From positions 62,001 to 126,000 of the forward strand of contig NZ_JAKWJO010000010.1 in the NCBI RefSeq assembly GCF_022760995.1: 64,000 bases of DNA, read 5' to 3'. Made by a program: the position numbers and the translations under genes. A model generated the notes under the pieces. That model did no database searches. It worked only from the letters and a program-made list of their open reading frames with translations, and was not told the DNA's origin. This document shows positions 42,837 to 49,913 of the stretch, one piece after another. Origin of the DNA: Dyella sedimenti. Its GTDB lineage: Bacteria; Pseudomonadota; Gammaproteobacteria; Xanthomonadales; Rhodanobacteraceae. Positions within the stretch are counted from its first letter, which is position 1. Each line of letters starts with the position of its first letter.

Positions 42837-43826
42837 TCAGACGGTGACCACGACCTTGCCGAACTGGCCGTTGCTTTCGAGGTAGCGGTGAACCTCCCGC
42901 ATGTCGTCGAAGGCGAATACGCGGTCGATGACAGGCTTGAGCGCGCCGCTCTCGAAACCCTTCAGGACGTATTCGACGGCAGCCTTGCGGCGCTTTTCGT
43001 CGCCGCTGGTGCCCCAGATGTTGTGGGCCTTCACCGTGGCCAGCTTGGCGATCATGTCCAGCACGGGGATCGTGGTCGGTTCCTCGCTCAAGGCGCCATA
43101 GATGAAGGCGATGCCCTGGAAGGAGAGCAGGGATACCAGCTTGGCGAAGTTGGGGCCACCGACCGGGTCGAACACGACGCGGACGCCGTTGCCACCGGTG
43201 ATCCGGCGGATCTCGGCCACGAAATCCTGCTCACCGGTGACCACCACATGGGCTGCGCCAGCATCGAGAAGCTGTGGTTTCTTGTCGGCGGTGCGGGTCA
43301 GCGCGATGGCCGATGCACCGGCATAGTTGGCGATCTGGATCGCCGCCAGGCCCACGCTGCTGGAGGCGGCGGGAATGATGACGAAGTCGCCCTTGCCTAC
43401 CTTGGCGTCCTCGACCAGCGCGCCGTAGGCGGTGACGAACATCATCCAGATGGAGGCTGCCTGGGTGAAGTTCAGCGACTTGGGCTGCCGCACTACGGCG
43501 TAGTCGGGGGCGAGGATAACTTCGCCATACGTGTGGTACTGGTTCATCGAGAACGAGGGAATCAGGTTGACCTCGTCGCCCTGCCTGAAGTCGCGGACGT
43601 TCTCGCCGACCGCATCCACGATGCCGGCCGCCTCGTAACCGAGGCCTGCGGGATAACTCACCGGCTCGATGTACTTGTCGTTGCGCCACATCGACTCGGC
43701 GCGATTGATGCCGATGGCTTTGACGCGGATGCGTACTTCGCTCGGGCCGGGGGCGGGAATGGTGGTCTCGACGAATTCCAGGACGTCAGGGCCGCCGGCT
43801 TTCGCGAATTGGATGGTGCGTGACAT
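42837..43826 (-). CDS. Medium-chain dehydrogenase, quinone oxidoreductase/zinc-dependent ADH family
   Basis: A 329-residue NAD(P)H-dependent oxidoreductase. The N-terminal GroES-like domain includes GYEAAGIVDAVGENV, and the Rossmann fold has PAASSSVGLAAIQIANYAG (AxxSxVG in place of GxxGxxG) and FDPVGGPNFAKLV. The catalytic-zinc ligands of true alcohol dehydrogenases (Cys, His) are absent, so it is closer to the quinone oxidoreductase branch. Substrate unknown. AAGGAGATC lies just before the ATG. Single gene. Confidence 0.88.
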   Translation of the reverse strand: MSRTIQFAKAGGPDVLEFVETTIPAPGPSEVRIRVKAIGINRAESMWRNDKYIEPVSYPAGLGYEAAGIVDAVGENVRDFRQGDEVNLIPSFSMNQYHTYGEVILAPDYAVVRQPKSLNFTQAASIWMMFVTAYGALVEDAKVGKGDFVIIPAASSSVGLAAIQIANYAGASAIALTRTADKKPQLLDAGAAHVVVTGEQDFVAEIRRITGGNGVRVVFDPVGGPNFAKLVSLLSFQGIAFIYGALSEEPTTIPVLDMIAKLATVKAHNIWGTSGDEKRRKAAVEYVLKGFESGALKPVIDRVFAFDDMREVHRYLESNGQFGKVVVTV

Positions 43827-44413
43827 GGGGGATCTCCTTGGGGTGAGATGGGGCGAATCAGGTGACGACAGTGTCGGAGATGGAGGCGGAAGGGGCGTCG
43901 GCATGGCCTTTCCGATGCCAATGGGACATTCCCTGGTCCAGCGCCATCGCTCGCTCGTGGGGGCCAAGCTACGTCGCTGGGCGATACCGCGGAAAGACTT
44001 TGTGGGTACCTGACTATGCCTGGAAGGCATGCCAGATGAACGCAGCAGCCCACACCGGGACATGCATCCAGCGCATGGTTCGGCATGATCGTCGGTCACC
44101 CTATCAGGTGCGCCGACAGGGCTTCTAGAAGAAACCTTCCGTTTTTCGGCAGGTCGCGCAGCAGGGGGCGTCCTGGCGCCGGGCACGCCTTGAAGGTGCG
44201 ATCCGGCAGCCTGCATGGCGGTTGGCAAGTATGGCGCGACGGTATTCCCTGACAGACGGGCAGGGTATGGCTGGCTACGCTGGACTCATCAGCCACGTCA
44301 TCTTTTGATGAAGTGGCGTGATTGGCATTGCAGGTATCCTGTGGCACAGCGCGGATCGCAGGGGACGCAGCACGCGCGGTCCGCCGCCTATCGCCACTTC
44401 CTTGGAGTTGATC
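43827..44413. other. 587-bp gap without a convincing gene
   Basis: Open frames on both strands here are Arg/His/Pro-rich and look like reading through GC-rich noncoding DNA. No hairpin, promoter or repeat stands out except a plain AAGGAGATC ribosome site for the ADH gene at the left edge. Confidence 0.4.
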
Positions 44414-44725
44414 ATGGCCAAGCCGGATCACGCGGTATTCGTGCACCCATCGAATACCTCGGTTGACCCTCTTGCCTCCGCGCTTCCCGGCGTGGTGTCG
44501 CAGCGGCCTCGCTCGAAGGCGGCGGACATCGCCATGGCGGTCTATGCCATCTCGCGCCTGTTGGCAGACAGCCATGCCCATCACCACGCTCGGGCCAACG
44601 ACCTGCCCACCGAGCCGAGCCGCTGGCCGTTGACCTCGGTGTATACCGAGGGGCTGACGGTAGCGGTCCATTACCTCAATGAATACGCCAGCTTGCTTGG
44701 CCATGGGGCGGGGCCGGTGCGTTGA
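44414..44725 (+). CDS. Hypothetical protein
   Basis: A 103-residue protein, no family recognised. The middle (KAADIAMAVYAISRLLADSHAHHH) is amphipathic helical with a run of His, and the end (LTSVYTEGLTVAVHYLNEYASLLG) is also helical. GGAG precedes the ATG by 6 bp. The natural-looking composition supports coding, but there is no context for function. Confidence 0.55.
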   Translation: MAKPDHAVFVHPSNTSVDPLASALPGVVSQRPRSKAADIAMAVYAISRLLADSHAHHHARANDLPTEPSRWPLTSVYTEGLTVAVHYLNEYASLLGHGAGPVR

Positions 44726-45008
44726 TGGCCCGGATGCCCAGGGTGGGGCGGTAAGGCATCTTGCCGCGCGTGGCGCCAGTCGAAACCAAGGAAGACATCA
44801 TCCATCGCTCCACCGCCGCCATGTTCGTCAAGTATTTCGGCGAGGGGCGCGTCCTTATTCCATGGCGCTCGCGGAAGAAGTGGCGGATGGCGGCTGGGGG
44901 CGCGCCGACGAGACGCTGACTTCTGGAGAAGGTGGGCTTGCGAAAGAAAGACGGGCCCTGGGCGGCCATTCTGCGAGAATGGGCGTCCACTACGGCTGGT
45001 TGCATGGC

Positions 45009-45347
45009 ATGTCCGCGCTCGACTTCCTCAGGCAGGTTGCCTTGTTCGTGCTTACCGCGCTGGCCGAGATCGTCGGCTGCTACCTGCCCTGGCTCGTGCT
45101 CAAGCAGGGCCGGAGTCCGTGGCTGTTGGTGCCGGCGCTGGTGTCGCTGAGCGTATTCGCCTGGCTGCTGACCCTGCATCCCACGGCCGCCGGCCGTACT
45201 TATGCCGCGTATGGCGGCATCTACATCGCCGTAGCCCTGGCCTGGCTGCGGATCGTGGATGGCATGAAGCTGTCGGGCTGGGATGTGCTTGGCGCGTGCG
45301 TTGCCCTGCTGGGCATGGCGATCATCGTCGTGCAGCCGCAGTCCTAG
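45009..45347 (+). CDS. YnfA/UPF0060-family membrane protein
   Basis: A 112-residue protein with four membrane helices, the usual length for YnfA. Typical segments are LTALAEIVGCYLPWLVL (first helix with the AEIxGCY motif), HPTAAGRTYAAYGGIYIA and LSGWDVLGACVALLGMAII. The family is related to small multidrug resistance transporters, but its substrate is unproven. The start at 45009 gives the standard N-terminus; longer in-frame versions add non-family sequence. Confidence 0.9.
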   Translation: MSALDFLRQVALFVLTALAEIVGCYLPWLVLKQGRSPWLLVPALVSLSVFAWLLTLHPTAAGRTYAAYGGIYIAVALAWLRIVDGMKLSGWDVLGACVALLGMAIIVVQPQS

Positions 45348-45489
45348 GCCGCCTGCTTCGAGGTCTTTGCGCGGTCGAGCACCTGCGCCTCACCCGCCCG
45401 GAGTTCCTTTCAAGAGGGCGCTCATGCGTGGCAAAGGTTCTTGGGCGGCAGGCTGGCCGAGCGGCCTGCCGTGCCGCTAATCTGCGCGC

Positions 45490-46209
45490 ATGCGTGCCAA
45501 GCCCAATGCCCAGCCCAACCAGAGCCTGATCGATGGCATCGTGACCTTGCAAGCGCTGGCCTCCGCACCCGAACCGGTCGGTTGCCGCGAGCTGGCCCGC
45601 CAGCTGGGCGCCAATACCACCCGCGTGAATCGCCTGCTCAAGACGCTGGCCTACATGGGCATCGTGCGGCAGACCTCGGATCGCAAGTACACGCCCGGGC
45701 CGGGCATGCACGTGCTGGCGGCGCAGAGCCTGTTCGCCTCGGGCCTGATCCGCCGGGCGCTGCCGGTGCTGGAGCACCTGCGCCGCTTTGGCCACACGGT
45801 GGCGATGGGCGTGCTGTGGAACGATAGCGTGAGTTACCTGTTCCATGCGCCGCCGGGTATCGAGGCGGCGCGTGGCCTGGGGCGCATCGGCCTGCTGCCG
45901 GCGACCACCAGCGGCATCGGCATCGTACTGCTGTCCAAGCTGCACGACGAGGATGTGCGCGAGCTGTATGCCAACCGCGAGATCCCGATGTTTCCCGAGG
46001 GCGTGGAGAGCCTGCTCGCCACACTGGCCCTCACCCGCGAGCAGGGGTATGCGCGCGTGCACGTGGCGGACGAGCGCGATCACCACATCGTGGCCGTGCC
46101 GGTCGGCAACCCGGTCTACGCGGGGATCGCCATGTCCGGCTGGATTCCCGAGTCGGCCACCGCCGAATTGGTGGAAGCATTGCTGTCGGCGGCACGGGAG
46201 ATCGGTTGA
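45490..46209 (+). CDS. IclR-family transcriptional regulator
   Basis: A 239-residue regulator. Residues about 12-70 form the winged helix-turn-helix (GCRELARQLGANTTRVNRLLKTLAYMGIV), and about 85-235 the IclR effector-binding domain (LPATTSGIGIVLLSKL and YAGIAMSGWIPE). IclR proteins usually control adjacent catabolic genes. Here it precedes the MFS transporter and the sugar-acid cluster up to 55829, which it probably regulates. The effector is likely a sugar acid or intermediate, by inference. Confidence 0.9.
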   Translation: MRAKPNAQPNQSLIDGIVTLQALASAPEPVGCRELARQLGANTTRVNRLLKTLAYMGIVRQTSDRKYTPGPGMHVLAAQSLFASGLIRRALPVLEHLRRFGHTVAMGVLWNDSVSYLFHAPPGIEAARGLGRIGLLPATTSGIGIVLLSKLHDEDVRELYANREIPMFPEGVESLLATLALTREQGYARVHVADERDHHIVAVPVGNPVYAGIAMSGWIPESATAELVEALLSAAREIG

Positions 46210-46236
46210 GCATGCGCTGCAGCGCGCATTGACGCG

Positions 46237-46251
46237 TTGCTAATTTAGTAA
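46237..46251 (+). promoter_or_regulatory. Palindromic candidate operator TTGCTAATTTAGTAA
   Basis: A near-perfect 15-bp inverted repeat in the 81-bp gap between the IclR gene and the MFS gene. It shares TTGCTA-N3-TAGT-W-A with the sequence over the -10 region of the TonB-receptor operon (49748-49762). Confidence 0.55.
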
Positions 46252-46290
46252 TACGGTCCCAGCCCGATCTGGGTGGGAGAGGGGTAGTCG

Positions 46291-47565
46291 ATGGGCGAGC
46301 GGTCATCCGGTGGCTTCGGCCGCCTGCGCTGGGGCCTGTTGGCCTTGCTGTTCGCCTCGACGGTGATCAACTACCTGGACCGCCAGGCGCTGTCGATCCT
46401 CGCCACCACCATCCAGGTGGACCTGCATGTCGACGACCTGGCCTACGCGCGCATCGTGCAGGGTTTCCTGCTCGCCTACACGCTGGCCTACCTGCTGGCG
46501 GGGCGCATCACCGATGGCCTGGGTTCGCGGCTGGCGCTGGCCTTGTTCGTGGGCTGGTGGTCGGTGGCCAATGTGCTTACCGGGATGGCCCGCAGCGGGT
46601 TCCAGCTCGGCGCGGCGCGTTTCGCCATGGGCCTGGGCGAGCCAGGCAACTACACGGTCGGCTCGAAGGTGGTGTCGGAGCGTTTTCCCCCGGCCGAGCG
46701 TGGGCTGGCGTTCGGCATCTATACGGCGGGCGCGATGGTCGGTGCCACGCTGGCGCCACCCCTGATCGGCGGCATCGCGATGGCCTACGGCTGGCGCGCG
46801 GCCTTCCTCGTCACCGGCCTGGCCGGCCTGCTGTGGCTGGTGGCATGGCTGGTGGTGTATCCACCGGAACCGCGCGGCGCGGTGGTGGCGGCCGGGCCGC
46901 GTGGCGAGAAGGGCCTGTGGCTCGACTTGCTGCGCGACCGCTCGCTATGGCTGTTGGTGGGCTCGCGCGCGGTGGCCGACCCGGTGTGGTACTTCTACCT
47001 GTTCTGGTTTCCCAAGTACCTCAACGACCAGCGCGGCATGACGCTGGCCGGCGTGGCCGCGCTTGGCTGGGTGGTCTACCTGGCGTCGGACCTGGGCAGC
47101 ATCGGCGGCGGCGCCATCTCCAGCGCCCTGGTGCGGCGCGGCGTGGCGCCGCCGCGCAGCCGGCTATGGGCGATGACGGGCGCGGCGACGCTGGCGCCGG
47201 TGGGGCTGTTCGCCGCCTTCCATCCCGCCTTGCCGCTGCTGTTCGCGATCGCCTCGGCGGTGGCGTTCGCCCACCTTGTCTACCAGATCAATATCAGCAC
47301 GCTGGTGGTGGACCTTTATCCCGGGCGCTACATCGCCACGGTGTTCGGCATCATCGGCGCCGGCAGCGGCCTGGGCGGCATGCTGTCGGCGCAGGTGGTG
47401 GGCGAGCTGGTGGCGAGCGGGCAGTTCGACCTCAGCTTCATGCTGATGGCCACCCTGCATCCCATCGCGCTGCTGCTGGCCTGGCTGGCGCTGCGCGCGG
47501 CGCCGCGCTCGAAGCTGATCGATGGCGCGACGCTGGCGGCCGTTCAGGCGACCGGCTCGGCGTAG
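46291..47565 (+). CDS. MFS transporter, anion:cation symporter (hexuronate/sugar-acid type)
   Basis: A 424-residue inner-membrane symporter with twelve predicted helices. The start RWGLLALLFASTVINYLDRQALSIL is the hallmark of the ACS family (ExuT, DgoT, GudP), and GRITDGLGSRLAL is the loop 2-3 motif. Position between an IclR regulator and galactonate-pathway genes suggests uptake of a sugar acid such as galactonate; specificity is inferred. Its 3' end overlaps the convergent dehydratase gene by 22 bp. GGGAGAGGGG lies before the ATG. Confidence 0.9.
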   Translation: MGERSSGGFGRLRWGLLALLFASTVINYLDRQALSILATTIQVDLHVDDLAYARIVQGFLLAYTLAYLLAGRITDGLGSRLALALFVGWWSVANVLTGMARSGFQLGAARFAMGLGEPGNYTVGSKVVSERFPPAERGLAFGIYTAGAMVGATLAPPLIGGIAMAYGWRAAFLVTGLAGLLWLVAWLVVYPPEPRGAVVAAGPRGEKGLWLDLLRDRSLWLLVGSRAVADPVWYFYLFWFPKYLNDQRGMTLAGVAALGWVVYLASDLGSIGGGAISSALVRRGVAPPRSRLWAMTGAATLAPVGLFAAFHPALPLLFAIASAVAFAHLVYQINISTLVVDLYPGRYIATVFGIIGAGSGLGGMLSAQVVGELVASGQFDLSFMLMATLHPIALLLAWLALRAAPRSKLIDGATLAAVQATGSA

Positions 47566-48713
47566 TTCCAGAAGCGCGGACCCGGACGCGCGCCCAGGCC
47601 CGGGCCGCTGGGCAGGCGGTAGCTGCGGTCGGCGTAGGCCATGTCGGTCTCCAGCAGCTCCAGCGAGCGCGAGAACACCGAATGCTGCCATTCGTGGCGC
47701 CACAGGCCGGGCAGGGTCGCCGAGGCGTGCAGGCTGGCGGCCAGGAACAGGCCCGCGCCGATGGTGGCGTGCGGCGCTGTCTGCACGCCGCCGGCCTCGG
47801 CCAGCGCGTTGATGCGGCGGAACTGGGTGATGCCGGCGTGGCCCATCTCGGGCTGGATGAAGCGCACCGCTTGGCGATCCAGGCGCAGCTTCGCCTCGTA
47901 GGCGGTGTACCACTCCTCGCCGGCGGCGACCGGCACCGGCGAGCGCGCGGCCAGCCAGGCCAGGCCGTCGATGTCCTCAGGCTTTACCGGTGCCTCGATG
48001 AAATGCAGGCGGTAGGGCGCCAGCCGCTCGGCCAGGGCCAGCGCCTCGGGCGCCGGGAACTTCCAGTGCAGGTCCACCATCAGCAGGGCCTCGTCGCCCA
48101 GCGCCTCGCGCAGCGCGGCGACTTCCTCCTCGATGCCCTCGCTGCTGACCACGGTGTGGATCTTGAAGGCGTCGTGCCCCTGCGCGTGGAACTGGCGCGC
48201 CATCGCCACGCGGCCTTCCAGGGTCGCCGCCGGCAGGCCTGACAGGTAGCCGGGCACGTGCTCGCGGCGCCGCTCGCCGATCATCCGCCACAGCGGCACG
48301 CCGTGGGCGCGGGCGCGCAGGTCCCACAGCGCGATGTCCAGCGCGGTGATGGCATCCACGTGGAAGCCGCCGGTGCAGCCGCGCACTCGCATCAGGCCGT
48401 AGAGGTCGTCCCACACCTGTTCCACGTCGTCGGGATGGCGGCCGATCAGCTCGGGCACCAGCAAGTCGTTGATGATCTCGCAGGTCGCGCGCGGGGCGCA
48501 GATGCCGTAGGTCTCGCCCCAGCCTTCGCTGCCGTCCGCCGTGGTGACGCGCACGGCGATGGAGCGGTCCACCGTGGGATAGAGCGTGCCGTTGCCCTTG
48601 CGCACCACGTAGCCGCGTCCGTTGACGCGCTCGCCCGGACCCAGCGGTCCGAGGTACGGCGTGTCGCGCGGCACGGTGACGATGAAGGTCTCGACCTTGC
48701 TGACCCGGCTCAT
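47544..48713 (-). CDS. Enolase-superfamily (mandelate racemase/muconate lactonizing type) sugar-acid dehydratase
   Basis: A 389-residue enzyme. Conserved elements are the catalytic-lysine region HDAFKIHTVV and metal ligands Asp in LMVDLHWKF, Glu in FIEAPVKPED and Glu in PVAAGEEWY. The general base His lies in QTAPHATIGAG. These enzymes abstract an alpha proton of a carboxylate and often dehydrate aldonic acids. Gene context (DgoK, KDPGal aldolase) makes galactonate or a similar hexonate the most likely substrate, but the sequence is not close to E. coli DgoD as I recall it. It overlaps the DapA-family gene by 4 bp (ATGA). Confidence 0.85.
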   Translation of the reverse strand: MSRVSKVETFIVTVPRDTPYLGPLGPGERVNGRGYVVRKGNGTLYPTVDRSIAVRVTTADGSEGWGETYGICAPRATCEIINDLLVPELIGRHPDDVEQVWDDLYGLMRVRGCTGGFHVDAITALDIALWDLRARAHGVPLWRMIGERRREHVPGYLSGLPAATLEGRVAMARQFHAQGHDAFKIHTVVSSEGIEEEVAALREALGDEALLMVDLHWKFPAPEALALAERLAPYRLHFIEAPVKPEDIDGLAWLAARSPVPVAAGEEWYTAYEAKLRLDRQAVRFIQPEMGHAGITQFRRINALAEAGGVQTAPHATIGAGLFLAASLHASATLPGLWRHEWQHSVFSRSLELLETDMAYADRSYRLPSGPGLGARPGPRFWNYAEPVA

Positions 48714-49642
48714 GCGGGCATGCTCGCATGCTGGCCCGGGGCGTGGTCCAGCGGCAGCAGGTCGGCGATGCGGGCAAGCAGGGCGTCCAGCTCGCGCTCG
48801 TCGTAGGCGTCGAGCGCCGGGCCGGCGGCGCGCACGAAGTCGCTGGCGATCAGGCCGCGCCGCTTCAGCACGGCCTTGGTCAGGCGCCAGCGGAACACGG
48901 CCTGCATGCTCAGCAGCGGCAGGGTGCGTTCGAACAGCGCGCGGGCGCCGTCGACGTCGCCACGGTTGAAGCGAGCCAGCATCTGCACGTGCACCTCGGT
49001 CACCTCGCAGGCGGGCATGGTGCCGGTGGCGCCGCGTTGCAGCTCGTCGATCAGGTAGCGCGCCCCGGCGCCGCCGAACACCGCGTCGAGCCCGTTCCCG
49101 GCCAGGGTGGCCAGCGCGGTGATGCAGTGGCCGGACGGCTGGGTTTCCTCCTTCACGTAGCGGATGCCCTCGACCGCGCGGGCCAGCGCGGCCACCTGTG
49201 CCACCGCCAGCCCCACGCCCATCGGCGCCGGTGCGTTCTGCAGCATGATGGCGATGCCCGAGGCTTCGTGGACCTGGCGGAAATAGCGCGCCATTGCCTC
49301 CATGTCGCGTGCGTGGGCATGCGGGGTCAGCACCATCGCCGCGACGGCGCCGGCCTTGGCGCCGGCGCTCGCCAGCCGCGACGCCACGGCCACATCGGGA
49401 TGGCTCGCCCCGATCACCAGTGGCGCGCGGCCGTTGATCCAGGCGCCCAGCATGGCCGTCAGCTCCAGCCGTTCGTCCACCGACAGCGTGTCGTATTCGC
49501 TGGCCAGGCCGGGAAAGACCACGCCCGCCGCACCGGCGGCAAGGATGTACTCCAGGACATTGCGCGTGCCGGGCAGGTCGAGCTCGCCCGTGGACGTGAA
49601 GATGGTCGGGAGGATGGGAAACACGCCAACCAGGCTCGTCAT
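48710..49642 (-). CDS. DapA/DHDPS-superfamily lyase with altered active-site Tyr
   Basis: A 310-residue TIM-barrel enzyme. The Schiff-base Lys is in IRYVKEETQPSG. At the place where DHDPS and KDG aldolases have a catalytic Tyr (YN-x-P) the sequence is IMLQNAPAP, so Tyr is replaced by Gln. The start GVFPILPTIFTSTGELDL, the QNAP segment and GATGTMP recall L-2-keto-3-deoxyarabonate dehydratases of the same superfamily. It may therefore be a keto-deoxy sugar-acid dehydratase rather than an aldolase. This comparison is from memory. Operon with the enolase-type dehydratase. Confidence 0.82.
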   Translation of the reverse strand: MTSLVGVFPILPTIFTSTGELDLPGTRNVLEYILAAGAAGVVFPGLASEYDTLSVDERLELTAMLGAWINGRAPLVIGASHPDVAVASRLASAGAKAGAVAAMVLTPHAHARDMEAMARYFRQVHEASGIAIMLQNAPAPMGVGLAVAQVAALARAVEGIRYVKEETQPSGHCITALATLAGNGLDAVFGGAGARYLIDELQRGATGTMPACEVTEVHVQMLARFNRGDVDGARALFERTLPLLSMQAVFRWRLTKAVLKRRGLIASDFVRAAGPALDAYDERELDALLARIADLLPLDHAPGQHASMPA

Positions 49643-49671
49643 GCGCTGTCCTTTTGATGTTGCTCAGTGAA

Positions 49672-49762
49672 CGACCGTTAGGTCGGAAAGTGCCCACCGG
49701 GCGCCGCCTCGATTCATTGTGCGGGCGCCCTTGCATCGAAAAATGCATTGCTATAATAGTTA
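49672..49762. promoter_or_regulatory. Divergent control region of the sugar-acid cluster
   Basis: For the plus strand, TTGCAT (49731) and an extended -10 TTGCTATAAT (TATAAT at 49752-49757) give a credible promoter with a 15-bp spacer, 157 bp upstream of the TonB receptor start. TTGCTATAATAGTTA (49748-49762) overlaps the -10 and matches the candidate operator at 46237. TGCAT/ATGCA arms (49732-49747) form a second small palindrome. On the side of the DapA-family gene, CGACC-GTTA-GGTCG (49672-49685) is a perfect inverted repeat. Confidence 0.55.
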
Positions 49763-49913
49763 CATTGCGCCAGGTGGTAAATGCCTGGCGAACGGCAGTT
49801 CTTGCAGCCATTGACGCTTGGTGAGACTGGGAAGAGGGCGACGGCCCGACTGTCCGCGCAAGAGGCGGGACAGCGCTCTCCCGGGCTCGTAACCTCGGGG
49901 GAGGAAAACCGTA

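Noticed and set aside
44726..45008. A gene fragment (APVETKEDIIHRSTAAMF-like) between the hypothetical gene and ynfA
   Set aside because: It has a TTG start without a ribosome site, is short, and has no recognised family. It may be a decayed gene but cannot be supported.
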